The notes beneath the pieces were generated by a model, which worked only from the letters and a program-made list of their open reading frames with translations, was not told where the DNA came from and did not search any database. The position numbers were made by a program, and so were the translations under genes. From contig NZUK01000009.1 in the NCBI GenBank assembly GCA_002701365.1, forward strand, positions 1-42,502: a stretch of 42,502 nt of DNA. The letters are read 5' to 3'. This document shows, piece after piece, positions 1 through 9,121 of the stretch. The stretch comes from Flavobacteriales bacterium (lineage in GTDB: Bacteria; Bacteroidota; Bacteroidia; Flavobacteriales; TMED113). Numbering within the stretch: the stretch's first letter is position 1; every line of letters begins with the position of its first letter.

Positions 1-68
1 CAATGATAATATCTGGGTTTGTCAAGTATTGAATTGTCTTCATTTTTAAAAGCTCCTTTACTACCCAT
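1..68 (-). CDS. possible 5' end of a gene running off the left edge
   Basis: Two overlapping minus-strand frames are open to the window edge. One starts with ATG at 68-66 (MGSKGAFKNED...) and uses mostly A/T-ending codons like its neighbours. The other starts with ATG at 43-41 (MKTIQYLTNPD...) and has an AAAGGAG about 9 bases upstream. Only 14 to 22 codons are visible, so the product cannot be named and the choice of frame is uncertain. Either gene would be divergent from ribD, sharing the AT-rich spacer from about 69 to 184. Confidence 0.25.
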   Translation of the reverse strand, partial: MGSKGAFKNEDNSILDKPRYYH

Positions 69-184
69 TGATTCCAAATTGAATTAATTTCTCTTGAAGA
101 ATAAATTGATTTCAATTTGTTATTAAAATTTATCTTAATTGATTTTATGTTTAACATGAGAATAAAAAATATTAAATTTAAAAT

Positions 185-1300
185 ATGAAAAATCATGAAA
201 AATTTATGAAAAAATGTTTAGATCTAGCAATTCTAGGCTTAAAAAAAACACTAACTAATCCACTTGTTGGTTGTGTTATTGTAAAGAATGGCAAAATTAT
301 TGCAACTGGATATCACGAAAAATATGGTGGTCCACATGCTGAAGTAAATGCAATTAAAAACTTAAAGAATCAATACCCAAAAAACTATAAACAAATCCTG
401 TCAGATTCAAATCTATATGTTAATTTGGAACCATGTGCACATTTTGGAAAAACTCCACCCTGTGTTGAATTATTGCTAAAATATCAAATAAAAAAAGTTA
501 TTATTGGAACACTGGATCCTTTTAAAGAAGTAAAGGGGAAAAGTATTGAAAAATTAAAAAAACATACACAAGTTATTGTTGGAGTATTACCTGAAGAATG
601 CAGGAAAATTAATTACAATTATTTTATTAACCATGAACACAAAAGACCCTATATCATTTTAAAATGGGCGGAATCAAAAGATGGATTTATCAATAATTTA
701 AAAAAAGGAAGCACTAAAATAAGTTGTCCAGAAAGCACTATACTATCACATAAATGGAGAAGTCAAGTAGATGGTATTATGGTAGGAACAAATACTGTAA
801 CATGTGACAATCCAGAGCTTACCACCAGAAAATACCCTGGAAAAAATCCCATAAGAATTACTATTGACAGAAACAACAAACTAGACAGCAAAGATTGGAA
901 TATTAAAAACAAATTATCTAAAACAATTATATTAAACGAAAAAGAAAATAAAGTAGAAAAAAATATAACATATTTAAATTATTTAAATAACGGAATTTCT
1001 AATAACAGTACAAATACTGAGAAATTGAAAAATATGATGAATATGTTATATAAAAACGAAATAAAATCTATTCTAATTGAAGGAGGCGCTATAATAATTC
1101 AAAATATGATAACATTAAATCTATGGGATGAGGCACGTTGTTTTAGATCAGAAAAAAAAATAACCAAAGGCATAAAGGGTCCTGTTTTAAATTGTTTAAA
1201 AAATGCTAAAAAAATAAATTCAGGAAATGACGTTCTATTAATACTATATAATAATTTATTTATCAAGAATAATCATTCTAAAGGAAGGTCCTTAATTTAG
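185..1300 (+). CDS. ribD: RibD, bifunctional riboflavin biosynthesis deaminase/reductase
   Basis: Catalyses two consecutive cytosolic steps of riboflavin synthesis: deamination of diaminohydroxyphosphoribosylaminopyrimidine, then NADPH-dependent reduction of the ribose side chain. The N-terminal zinc deaminase domain (about residues 1-145) carries the HAE motif at 51-53 and the zinc cysteines in PCAHFGKTPPC at about 83-93. The remainder (about 150-371) is the RibD C-terminal reductase domain, with the WRSQVDGIMVGTNTV region near its start. A length of 371 aa is normal for the family. ATG at 185 is preferred, although an in-frame ATG at 206 also exists. The lumazine synthase gene ribH lies about 28 kb away in this window, so the riboflavin genes are not clustered here. 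No FMN riboswitch is seen in the short upstream region. Confidence 0.96.
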   Translation: MKNHEKFMKKCLDLAILGLKKTLTNPLVGCVIVKNGKIIATGYHEKYGGPHAEVNAIKNLKNQYPKNYKQILSDSNLYVNLEPCAHFGKTPPCVELLLKYQIKKVIIGTLDPFKEVKGKSIEKLKKHTQVIVGVLPEECRKINYNYFINHEHKRPYIILKWAESKDGFINNLKKGSTKISCPESTILSHKWRSQVDGIMVGTNTVTCDNPELTTRKYPGKNPIRITIDRNNKLDSKDWNIKNKLSKTIILNEKENKVEKNITYLNYLNNGISNNSTNTEKLKNMMNMLYKNEIKSILIEGGAIIIQNMITLNLWDEARCFRSEKKITKGIKGPVLNCLKNAKKINSGNDVLLILYNNLFIKNNHSKGRSLI

Positions 1301-1450
1301 TACTAAAAAAATTATAAAACAATAGTAAAAAAATTTTTTTTTAAACTTTTTTCTTCACACATTTACGACAAGTTTTATTTCAAAATATAAAAAGCACTTT
1401 ACATTTATATTACTAACAAGAAACTAACATAAAAAAATAAACTATACTAA

Positions 1451-2875
1451 ATGGAACTTACCCCCAGTCAAGTTTGGAACAACTGCTTATCTTTTATAAA
1501 AGATAACATCAATCAACAAAGTTTTGAAACTTGGTTTCTACCAATACGTCCAGTGAAATTTAAGAAATCTATATTGACAGTAGAAGTTCCTAGTAAGTTT
1601 TTTTACGAATGGATAGAAGAAAATTACATTGATTTAATCAAAACAGCGATAAAGAAAGAATTAGGAGAAGATGGAAAATTATTATACAACATTATATTAA
1701 ACAATGACAATAATAAACCTTATTCTGTTCAGATACCAAGTATTAATACTAGAGTAAAATCTAACCCCAATCATTCTATTCCTATTCAAGCATTAGATCA
1801 AAAATTTAAAAACCCTTTTGTTATTCCTGGTTTAAAAAAAGTGCAAATAAATTCTCAATTAAACCCAAACTACTCTTTTGATAATTTCATAGAAGGTTCA
1901 TGTAATAGGCTAGCAAGATCAGCAGGATACGCTGTAGCTCAAAAACCTGCTGGTACATCTTTCAATCCTCTATTAATTTATGGAGGAGTAGGGCTAGGAA
2001 AAACACATTTAGCTCATGCAATTGGACTAAAAGCTAAAGAACTACATCCTGAAAAAACTGTTCTTTATGTATCTGCAGAAAAATTTACGCAACAATTTAT
2101 TGAATCAATTAGAAATAACACTAGAAATGATTTTTCACACTTCTATCAAATGGTAGATATATTAATTATTGACGACGTACAATTTTTCTCATCAAAAGAA
2201 AAGACTCAAGATATTTTCTTTCATATTTTTAATCATTTGCATCAAAATCATAAACAAATAATTTTAACTTCTGATAGAGCTCCTGTTGACTTAACAGGAA
2301 TGGAACAAAGGTTATTATCTAGATTTAAATGGGGACTTTCAGCGGACCTACAACAACCCGACCTTGAAACTAGAATTGCTATCCTAAAAAAGAAAATGTA
2401 CACTGATGGTATCGATATAGGAAATGATGTTTTAGAATATCTAGCCTATAGCATTTCAACAAATATCCGAGAATTAGAAGGTGCATTAATTTCACTATTA
2501 GCACAAGCATCATTAAATAAAAAAGAAATATCAATTTCTTTGGCACGTGAAATGATTGACAGATTTGTCAAAAATACAACAAGAGAAGTTTCTATTGACT
2601 ACATTCAAAAAGTTATTTGCGACTACTTTGATCTATCCATTGACACACTTAAATCCAAAACTAGAAAAAGAAATATTGTTCAAGCTAGACAACTAGCCAT
2701 GTACTTTTCAAAACAATTAACAAAATCATCACTTGCTAATATTGGTGCTAGATGTGGAGGCAAAGACCATGCAACAGTTTTACATGCATGTAAAACTGTC
2801 AACAACCTAGTCGATACTGATAAAGACTTTCGTCTATATGTACAAGAATTAGAAAAAAAATTTACTTTACCTTAG
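1451..2875 (+). CDS. dnaA: DnaA, chromosomal replication initiator
   Basis: The AAA+ protein that binds DnaA boxes and melts the origin. Visible parts are domain I (about 1-75, VWNNCLSFIK start), a variable linker (about 80-140), an AAA+ core with Walker A GGVGLGKTH at about 178-186 and Walker B LIIDDVQF at about 238-245, and the C-terminal DNA-binding domain IV with the DnaA signature GGKDHATVLHAC at about 436-447. A length of 474 aa is typical for Bacteroidota. The 150-bp AT-rich spacer upstream holds no clear TAnnTTTG box and no recognisable DnaA-box cluster, so I do not call an origin here. The gene ends at a hairpin shared with the convergent dnaK. Confidence 0.98.
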   Translation: MELTPSQVWNNCLSFIKDNINQQSFETWFLPIRPVKFKKSILTVEVPSKFFYEWIEENYIDLIKTAIKKELGEDGKLLYNIILNNDNNKPYSVQIPSINTRVKSNPNHSIPIQALDQKFKNPFVIPGLKKVQINSQLNPNYSFDNFIEGSCNRLARSAGYAVAQKPAGTSFNPLLIYGGVGLGKTHLAHAIGLKAKELHPEKTVLYVSAEKFTQQFIESIRNNTRNDFSHFYQMVDILIIDDVQFFSSKEKTQDIFFHIFNHLHQNHKQIILTSDRAPVDLTGMEQRLLSRFKWGLSADLQQPDLETRIAILKKKMYTDGIDIGNDVLEYLAYSISTNIRELEGALISLLAQASLNKKEISISLAREMIDRFVKNTTREVSIDYIQKVICDYFDLSIDTLKSKTRKRNIVQARQLAMYFSKQLTKSSLANIGARCGGKDHATVLHACKTVNNLVDTDKDFRLYVQELEKKFTLP

Positions 2876-2883
2876 TAAGGCAA

Positions 2884-2914
2884 AAAAAAAGACTCTTTAA
2901 AAGAGTCTTTTTTT
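2884..2914. terminator. bidirectional intrinsic terminator between dnaA and dnaK
   Basis: A perfect hairpin GACTCTT-taa-AAGAGTC (2891-2907) is flanked by an A run on the left and a T run on the right. Either strand therefore reads as a stem followed by a U tract. It lies 8 bp after the dnaA stop and 22 bp from the dnaK stop, so it can serve both convergent genes. Confidence 0.9.
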
Positions 2915-2936
2915 ATCATTATAATTACTCTGAAAA

Positions 2937-4856
2937 CTATTTTTCACCGTCCTTAACCTCTTCAAAATCAACATCTGTAACATCATCTCCTTCACTCTTA
3001 GCATCTGCCTTAGATGAGTCGCTAGCACCCTGTTGACTTTCATTAGATTGAGACTGAGTAGCTTTATACATTTCTTCTGATGCGTTCTGCCAAGATTTAT
3101 TTAACTTCTCAACAGCAGAATCAATAGCCTCTAGATTTTTTTCACCATATGCTTTCTTCAACTCAGCTAAATCATTTTCAATCGCAGTCTTTTTTTCTGA
3201 AGGCAATTTTTCACCATGTTCTTTTAACTGTTTTTCAGTAGTAAAAATCAGTGTATCAGCAGTATTAATTTTATCTACCTCTTCTTTCATTTTTTTATCA
3301 CTATCAGCATTAGCTTCTGCTTCTTTTTTCATTTTTTCAATCTCTGCGTCACTTAAACCTGATGAAGCTTCTATAACAATTTTTTGCTCCTTATTAGTAG
3401 CCTTATCTTTTGCTGTAACATTAATCATTCCATTAGCATCAATGTCAAATGCTACTTCAATTTGAGGAACCCCTCTTGGTGCAGGTGGAATATCTGAAAG
3501 CTGAAAACGCCCCATAGTTTTGTTGTCTTTAGCCATTGATCTTTCTCCCTGTAAGACATGAATATCTACAGCAGGCTGATTATCAGCAGCGGTTGAAAAA
3601 ACCTCTGATTTTTTAGTTGGAATTGTTGTATTAGATTCTATTAACTTTGTAAAAACGCCTCCCATTGTTTCAATACCCAACGACAAAGGAGTCACATCTA
3701 ATAATAATACATCTTTTACATCACCTGCTAAAACACCACCTTGAATAGCGGCACCAACAGCCACAACCTCATCCGGATTAACTCCTTTAGAAGGATCTTT
3801 TCCAAAAAAGTCCTTAACTATTTTTTGAATAGCTGGTATTCTAGTAGAACCGCCGACCAAGATAATTTCATCTATATCTGACGGAGTTAGTCCGGCATCT
3901 TTAACAGCTTTTTTACACGGTTCTAAAGATCTTTGAATTAAATCATCAGATAACTTCTCAAAACTAGATCTTGTTAATGTTTTAACTAAATGCTTTGGCC
4001 CAGAAGACGTAGCAGTTACGTAAGGCAAATTAATTTCTGTCTGAGAACTTGAAGATAATTCAATTTTAGCCTTCTCTGCAGCTTCTTTTAATCTTTGAAG
4101 AGCCATAGGGTCTTCTCTTAGATCTATAGATTCTTCTTTTTTAAAATCCTCTGCCAACCAATTAATAATAGCAAGATCAAAATCATCTCCTCCCAAATGG
4201 GTATCTCCATTAGTAGATTTAACTTCAAACACGCCATCACCCAATTCTAGAATAGAAATATCGAAAGTTCCTCCTCCTAAATCAAAAACTGCAATTTTTG
4301 AATCGGAAGTTTTCTTGTCTAGCCCATATGCCAAAGCAGCAGCAGTAGGCTCATTAATAATTCTTCTAACTTTTAATCCAGCAATCTCTCCTGCCTCTTT
4401 AGTTGCCTGTCTTTGTGAATCATTAAAGTATGCAGGAACAGTAATAACAGCTTCTGAAACTTGAGTACCTAAATGATCTTCTGCTGTTTTTTTCATTTTT
4501 TGTAATATAATAGCAGAAATTTCTTGCGGAGTATAATCTCTATCATCTATACTGACTCTTGCAATACCATTATCTCCCTTAACTAATTTATATGGGACAG
4601 ACTTAATTTCTTTTTTTATACTATCATATCTTTCACCCATAAATCGCTTTACAGAATAAATTGTTTTTTCAGGATTGGTAATAGCTTGTCTTTTAGCAGG
4701 GTCACCAACTTTACGCTCACCGCCTTCAACAAAGGCCACTACAGATGGCGTCGTACGTTTTCCTTCACTATTTTGAATTACAACTGGCTCATTGCCTTCC
4801 ATAACCGAAACACAAGAATTAGTAGTTCCTAAATCTATACCTATTATTTTACTCAT
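2937..4856 (-). CDS. dnaK: DnaK, Hsp70 chaperone
   Basis: ATP-dependent cytosolic Hsp70 that folds and protects proteins with DnaJ and GrpE. The N-terminal nucleotide-binding domain begins with [12 protein letters not shown] and contains the Hsp70 signatures [14 protein letters not shown] and [10 protein letters not shown]. The substrate-binding domain follows from about residue 390 ([16 protein letters not shown]), then the helical lid and the acidic tail [13 protein letters not shown] length of 639 aa is full. Neither dnaJ nor grpE is adjacent. The 130-bp upstream spacer carries a cluster of TGACA boxes (listed separately) that may regulate it. The gene is convergent with dnaA. Confidence 0.98.
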   Translation of the reverse strand: MSKIIGIDLGTTNSCVSVMEGNEPVVIQNSEGKRTTPSVVAFVEGGERKVGDPAKRQAITNPEKTIYSVKRFMGERYDSIKKEIKSVPYKLVKGDNGIARVSIDDRDYTPQEISAIILQKMKKTAEDHLGTQVSEAVITVPAYFNDSQRQATKEAGEIAGLKVRRIINEPTAAALAYGLDKKTSDSKIAVFDLGGGTFDISILELGDGVFEVKSTNGDTHLGGDDFDLAIINWLAEDFKKEESIDLREDPMALQRLKEAAEKAKIELSSSSQTEINLPYVTATSSGPKHLVKTLTRSSFEKLSDDLIQRSLEPCKKAVKDAGLTPSDIDEIILVGGSTRIPAIQKIVKDFFGKDPSKGVNPDEVVAVGAAIQGGVLAGDVKDVLLLDVTPLSLGIETMGGVFTKLIESNTTIPTKKSEVFSTAADNQPAVDIHVLQGERSMAKDNKTMGRFQLSDIPPAPRGVPQIEVAFDIDANGMINVTAKDKATNKEQKIVIEASSGLSDAEIEKMKKEAEANADSDKKMKEEVDKINTADTLIFTTEKQLKEHGEKLPSEKKTAIENDLAELKKAYGEKNLEAIDSAVEKLNKSWQNASEEMYKATQSQSNESQQGASDSSKADAKSEGDDVTDVDFEEVKDGEK

Positions 4857-4925
4857 AATTTAAATTTTAAATTGTTACATTGATTAATCTTCAAAGACTA
4901 TACCAAAACAATTAAACAAACAAAA

Positions 4926-4983
4926 TGTCATTTAATGCGACATGAAAACATGACAAATTCAAGGAAAGCATGACAAATTGACA
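4926..4983 (-). promoter_or_regulatory. cluster of TGACA/TGTCA boxes upstream of dnaK
   Basis: The dnaK upstream spacer contains TGTCA at 4926-4930 and TGACA at 4951-4955, 4971-4975 and 4979-4983. CATGACAAATT occurs twice, exactly 20 bp apart (4949-4959 and 4969-4979). An inverted repeat ATGTC-N9-GACAT spans 4925-4943. On the dnaK strand the boxes lie about 70-127 bp before the ATG. A near-match to the -7 box (TATAGTCTTTG, one base too long) sits between them and dnaK at 4902-4892. I infer an operator for a heat-shock or stress regulator; no CIRCE element or sigma-32 promoter is visible. Confidence 0.5.
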
Positions 4984-4986
4984 TTA

Positions 4987-6408
4987 TTAATCACAGTACG
5001 GAGGAAAATTTAACTGAAGGTAAGATAATCCCAAATCCTTATAACATGCAAAATTTAAATCTTTGGTTATCTGACCAAAAGACAATGAGTCTCCTGAAGG
5101 TGCATCGATTCTAAGATTTTTTAAAGTTGCAATACTTCTTGAAGAAACATGACCAATTCCATTATTGATGTTATTATACTTAGGTCTTTCTTGATTGATG
5201 CCGAAACCTGGAAGACTAGCGTTATAATAAGTATATAACTCTGTATTAATAGCAACAATTTCAATATCAATACACCTATGATAAATGCCAGCAGGAAGAG
5301 GTGCTTCAGCATTATCTTGATAAAAAGTATACAAAGGATATCGATAATAATCTGGATTAGCCATATCCTGGTCTAAAATTTGATTTTTTAAATGATTAAA
5401 AAATGCTTGACCATAAAACATTTCTGAAACACGAGACCCAGTGCCATTAAGTTGATCTAAGTCATCTATAACCTTACCATCTAGCAACGTCCAAACAACA
5501 GACATAGTATCCACGTTAACCTTAGGCACGTGATAAGTTTGTCCTAAGCCATTTTGAACATCAATTTCATAGTCACTTTTATGTTGCTGCAAATACTTAA
5601 AGGTTAGTATTATTGAGTACATTTTAGCATTTCTAGAGGGCTCAACTTCAATTTCCACAGGAGAAGGTGAAGTTAAAGTTAAAACAGAAAATTGAGCTCT
5701 TGTTCTAGGCTTATAGACCTCTAAAGGCTGTACAATATTGGTTTCCGAACTTGCTTGAACACCAGTTATAGTATTGAGAAATGAAACTAAATAACTATTA
5801 GGCATATTCTCACACGCTTGATTCGATTGACAGCAACCACCACAAAGGTCATCAACTTGTGGTGAGGGCAACTTAAATAAATAAAAGTCTTCTGAGTTAA
5901 AATTATCATCTTCATCTTCTTCTTTCACAATTCCTATAGCCGCTAATTCCTCCCACTCTACCAAATCTAAAAATTGTGGAGGACTAACCTCACCAGTATT
6001 ATTATTTACAAGATTTACCCACACATTTAATGGGTCATACTGATCAAGTACACCATCACCATCAAAATCATCACCAACAAAGTTGTTATTCAGTGTGTCA
6101 TTAGAATAATAAATTGAATCATAAACACCTATGAAATTATCAGCTGGCTGACCTAGAAAGCTTTTTTGAATTCTTACAAAATTAACTCTATTAGTATCTG
6201 GAGTACTATCTCCATCTCTATTGAAATCGATCCAGTTCTCTTCAAGTTCAGTTTGGATATTTGCGAACATACTGCCATCTCCGTCCGTCCATGAGCCTGA
6301 ATCAAAAATTGCATAAACCACAGGAATATCTTGCCACTCATCATTAATATCAATCTCATTATCACAAGACATAATTAAAAGAAAAGATATTAGAATTGGA
6401 ATTCTCAT
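4987..6408 (-). CDS. DUF4249-like lipoprotein
   Basis: Predicted outer-membrane or periplasmic lipoprotein of about 473 aa. The start is placed at ATG 6408, giving MRIPILISFLLIMSC with the lipobox cysteine at about residue 15. A longer reading to 6507 would put residues before the signal peptide and overlap the divergent gene, so it is rejected. After the cysteine comes a segment (PVVYAIFDSG..., VRIQKSFLG, YDSIYY) that resembles the N-terminal beta-sandwich of DUF4249 proteins, often found in Bacteroidota surface loci. Two acidic calcium-loop-like stretches, DFNRDGDSTPD and DDFDGDGVLDQYD, are inserted in it, and a CGGCC cysteine cluster follows. The function is unknown and the family assignment rests on my recollection of the pattern. 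Confidence 0.7.
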   Translation of the reverse strand: MRIPILISFLLIMSCDNEIDINDEWQDIPVVYAIFDSGSWTDGDGSMFANIQTELEENWIDFNRDGDSTPDTNRVNFVRIQKSFLGQPADNFIGVYDSIYYSNDTLNNNFVGDDFDGDGVLDQYDPLNVWVNLVNNNTGEVSPPQFLDLVEWEELAAIGIVKEEDEDDNFNSEDFYLFKLPSPQVDDLCGGCCQSNQACENMPNSYLVSFLNTITGVQASSETNIVQPLEVYKPRTRAQFSVLTLTSPSPVEIEVEPSRNAKMYSIILTFKYLQQHKSDYEIDVQNGLGQTYHVPKVNVDTMSVVWTLLDGKVIDDLDQLNGTGSRVSEMFYGQAFFNHLKNQILDQDMANPDYYRYPLYTFYQDNAEAPLPAGIYHRCIDIEIVAINTELYTYYNASLPGFGINQERPKYNNINNGIGHVSSRSIATLKNLRIDAPSGDSLSFGQITKDLNFACYKDLGLSYLQLNFPPYCD

Positions 6409-6412
6409 AGAG

Positions 6413-6420
6413 CAAATATA
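6413..6420 (-). promoter_or_regulatory. -7 promoter box of the DUF4249-like gene
   Basis: On the minus strand this is TATATTTG, a perfect match to the Bacteroidota -7 consensus TAnnTTTG. It ends only 4 bases before the ATG at 6408, which supports that start and implies a leaderless or nearly leaderless transcript. No clear -33 TTG is seen at the usual distance. Confidence 0.5.
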
Positions 6421-6429
6421 TAATTTTTG

Positions 6430-6437
6430 TAGATTTG
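6430..6437 (+). promoter_or_regulatory. -7 promoter box of the coiled-coil protein/panB/rluA operon
   Basis: TAGATTTG matches TAnnTTTG and lies 23 bases before the ATG at 6461, in the 52-bp spacer between two divergent genes. The -33 TTG is not evident. Confidence 0.45.
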
Positions 6438-6460
6438 ACATATAAAAAGAACACTGTTTA

Positions 6461-7576
6461 ATGATATTTTTTCGATTTATATTTTTACTCATAATCACCA
6501 GCCACATCTCCGTGGCTCAAGATAATGGAATAAAATCAAAGTTTTCTCAGAATGTTTTAAGAGAAGATTTTGATGAGCAAAATTTAATTTTCCCCACAAC
6601 CACTGAGTCCAATGGCAAATACAGCATATTAATTGACAAAGATGGTTACTATGGTTTAGGAAGTGGAAATTCAGAATACCCCCTACTCATTCAATGGAAA
6701 AATGACTTAAATAACTTTGAATTAAAAACATCAATTCGGCTTAAAGATGAATCAGAATGGGAAACTGTACAGAAAATACAGGGCCAAACAGGGCAGATTT
6801 TTGGATTATTATTAAAATATAACCCGGACAACCAAGAAGCATTAATTTTTCAAATCAATGGAGTCAGGCAATATAGACTAAGTTATTTGAGAAATGAAAA
6901 AATGAGACATTTAAGTGAATGGAAGGACTCAAAACATATTAAAAGAAATGATGCCAATCAAATAAAAATCAGAACAAAAGACAATAACTATGAGTTCTAC
7001 ATTAACAATCAATTTGTGTTTAAAAAAAATTTGGAAAGATATAATGATGTCTTAACCAACGGAAATTTCGGATTTTACCTTGGAAAAAACACTCAAGCTA
7101 TGATAGATTACATCTACATTTCAACTGAAAAAGAATATAATGGCATAAATAAATTATTAAACTTAAGTCAGTCTGATGCCGAAAAGATCATAGCCGAAAA
7201 AGAAAAATTTAAAATAGACCTTCAAAATAAAAAGAAAGAAGAAATAGAAGAACTAACAAATGTTATTAAAATTTTAGAAAATGAACTAAAAAATACACAT
7301 CAAAAAATAGATTCTCTAAAATTTGAAAATCACCAATACGAACCATTTAAAAATATTATAAACGAAAATGGTGATTTCATGCTAACTCTAACTAAAGATC
7401 TTAAATACCAAATTGAACAAAACCAAATATTAAAAAACAATAATAGCAAGCTATTAGATTCTATAAGCATTTTAATTAACAAACAAGAAGAGTTTAAATT
7501 AGAATACCTTAATGTTTTAGATAGAATGATGCAAAATACTGACACAACAAATACAAAAAAAGATACAATAAGATGA
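6461..7576 (+). CDS. secreted protein, LamG/DUF1080-like domain plus coiled coil
   Basis: A 371-aa protein with a Sec signal peptide ([20 protein letters not shown], cleavage near residue 20). Residues of about 35-220 look like a concanavalin-type beta-sandwich of the LamG/DUF1080 kind, judged by the pattern of short strands and the [11 protein letters not shown] ... NGNFGFYLG ... DYIYIS ending. Residues of about 230-355 are Lys/Glu/Asn-rich heptads, a long probable coiled coil. No catalytic motif is recognised. It is first in an operon and its TGA overlaps the panB ATG (ATGA), so translation may be coupled, although a functional link with pantothenate synthesis is not apparent. The domain call is tentative. 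Confidence 0.65.
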   Translation: MIFFRFIFLLIITSHISVAQDNGIKSKFSQNVLREDFDEQNLIFPTTTESNGKYSILIDKDGYYGLGSGNSEYPLLIQWKNDLNNFELKTSIRLKDESEWETVQKIQGQTGQIFGLLLKYNPDNQEALIFQINGVRQYRLSYLRNEKMRHLSEWKDSKHIKRNDANQIKIRTKDNNYEFYINNQFVFKKNLERYNDVLTNGNFGFYLGKNTQAMIDYIYISTEKEYNGINKLLNLSQSDAEKIIAEKEKFKIDLQNKKKEEIEELTNVIKILENELKNTHQKIDSLKFENHQYEPFKNIINENGDFMLTLTKDLKYQIEQNQILKNNNSKLLDSISILINKQEEFKLEYLNVLDRMMQNTDTTNTKKDTIR

Positions 7577-8391
7577 AAAACCAAAAATCCTATACAAAAA
7601 TAACAACCCATTCTCTACAAGAAATGAAGCATAGCAATGAAAAAATATCTATGTTGACAGCCTATGACTATTCGTTTGCAAAAATATTAGACATGGCAAA
7701 TATTGATGTATTATTAGTTGGTGATTCAGCATCAAATGTTATGTCAGGACATGAAACAACTCTGCCAATAACATTAGACGAAATGATATATCACGCAAAA
7801 TCTGTTGTTAGAGCAGTAAAAAGGTGTTTAATAGTCGTAGATCTGCCTTTTGGCTCCTATCAAGGTAACTCTAAGAAAGCATTAGATTCTGCAATACGTA
7901 TAATGAAAGAATCTGGCGCACACGCAGTAAAACTTGAAGGAGGGTGTGAGATTGAAGAGTCAATAAAACGTATTATTGACTCCGGGGTTCCAGTCATGGG
8001 ACACCTAGGACTAACTCCTCAGTCTATTTACAAATTTGGAACATATAGTGTTAGGGCCAAACAAAAAGAAGAAGCTGAAAAGTTAAAATCAGATGCTATC
8101 AAGCTCGAAAAAGCAGGTTGTTTTGCAATTGTAGCAGAGAAAATACCTGCAAAGTTAGCAGCTGAAATTACGAAATCAGTTAACATTCCTATAATTGGTA
8201 TTGGCGCTGGATCCAAAGTTGACGGACAAGTTCTTGTAATGCATGATATGCTGGGTTTAAATAATGAATTTAATCCTAGGTTTTTAAGAAGATATGCTGA
8301 TTTAACAAAAATTGTAAACACAGCCGTTTCTGAGTATATTCATGATGTAAAAAATAAAAAATTCCCAAACAAAAGTGAGGAATATAATTAA
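7573..8391 (+). CDS. panB: PanB, 3-methyl-2-oxobutanoate hydroxymethyltransferase
   Basis: Transfers a hydroxymethyl group from 5,10-methylene-THF to alpha-ketoisovalerate to make ketopantoate, the first committed step to pantothenate and CoA; cytosolic. Family motifs are [12 protein letters not shown] near the N-terminus, [19 protein letters not shown] (metal-binding aspartate region), [29 protein letters not shown] and [23 protein letters not shown] length of 272 aa is normal. It overlaps the preceding gene by 4 bp (ATGA) and is followed 3 bp later by rluA. Confidence 0.97.
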   Translation: MKNQKSYTKITTHSLQEMKHSNEKISMLTAYDYSFAKILDMANIDVLLVGDSASNVMSGHETTLPITLDEMIYHAKSVVRAVKRCLIVVDLPFGSYQGNSKKALDSAIRIMKESGAHAVKLEGGCEIEESIKRIIDSGVPVMGHLGLTPQSIYKFGTYSVRAKQKEEAEKLKSDAIKLEKAGCFAIVAEKIPAKLAAEITKSVNIPIIGIGAGSKVDGQVLVMHDMLGLNNEFNPRFLRRYADLTKIVNTAVSEYIHDVKNKKFPNKSEEYN

Positions 8392-8394
8392 ATT

Positions 8395-9075
8395 ATGAAA
8401 AATTGGATATTATATGAAGATAATCATCTCATAATTGTTAACAAACCTCCCAAAATACCCGTCCAAGGCGATCGCACAGGTGACTTGTCATTAATTGATA
8501 TAGCAAAAAAATACATAAAAGAACGAGATAAAAAGCCAGGTAATGTTTTTATGGGTTTGCCTCACCGAATTGACAGACCAACGAGTGGAATAGTTGTATT
8601 ATCAAAAACTAGTAAATCCTTGTCTAGGATGACTAAAATATTTAAAGAAAGACGTGTCAAAAAAGTATACTGGGCTATTGTAAAAAAAAAATTACACAAA
8701 GATCAAGCAACTTTAATTAATTTTTTAAAAAAAAATCAAATTAAAAATAAATCATTTGCATCAAAAGATAAAAAAAACGGCTTTTTAAAATCAGAACTAA
8801 ATTATCATTTTAAACAAAAAATAGATTCGTATTATCTATATGAAGTTGAATTAATTACTGGAAGACATCACCAGATTAGAGCTCAATTTTCATACGCAGG
8901 ATCACCAATTAAAGGAGATGTCAAGTATGGTGCTAACGCACCAAATAAAAATGGAAGTATTCATTTGCATTCTAGGAATATTGAATTCAAGCACCCCGTA
9001 AATGATAAAACAATTAACATAACGGCAAGCCCACCGAAAAAAGAGATTATTTGGCGGAATTGCTTTAAGAATTAA
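8395..9075 (+). CDS. RluA-family RNA pseudouridine synthase
   Basis: Converts uridine to pseudouridine in rRNA or tRNA. The catalytic motif HRIDRPTSG contains the active-site aspartate at about residue 60; LITGRHHQIRAQFSYAGSPIKGD is the conserved later motif. At 226 aa it has no N-terminal S4 domain, so it resembles the short RluA/TruC-type enzymes, and the target RNA cannot be read from the sequence. Start ATG 8395 follows the panB stop by 3 bp. It closes this operon: a good promoter for the next transcript follows in the 46-bp gap. Confidence 0.92.
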   Translation: MKNWILYEDNHLIIVNKPPKIPVQGDRTGDLSLIDIAKKYIKERDKKPGNVFMGLPHRIDRPTSGIVVLSKTSKSLSRMTKIFKERRVKKVYWAIVKKKLHKDQATLINFLKKNQIKNKSFASKDKKNGFLKSELNYHFKQKIDSYYLYEVELITGRHHQIRAQFSYAGSPIKGDVKYGANAPNKNGSIHLHSRNIEFKHPVNDKTINITASPPKKEIIWRNCFKN

Positions 9076-9081
9076 AAATAC

Positions 9082-9113
9082 TTTGGAAATCTATATTCCT
9101 ATTGATAAATTTG
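9082..9113 (+). promoter_or_regulatory. promoter of the 9.1-17.2 kb operon
   Basis: TTTG at 9082-9085, a 20-base spacer and TAAATTTG at 9106-9113 fit the Bacteroidota primary sigma consensus (TTTG, 19-21 bp, TAnnTTTG). The -7 box ends 8 bases before the ATG at 9122, so the leader would be only a few bases. This is the best promoter in the window. Confidence 0.7.
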
Positions 9114-9121
9114 AATAATAT

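Noticed and set aside
1301-1450. Replication origin upstream of dnaA
   Set aside because: The spacer is AT-rich but shows no cluster of DnaA-box-like 9-mers and no repeated 13-mers.
6409-6507. Longer start for the DUF4249-like lipoprotein
   Set aside because: It would place about 33 residues before the lipoprotein signal, cross the promoter boxes and overlap the divergent gene.
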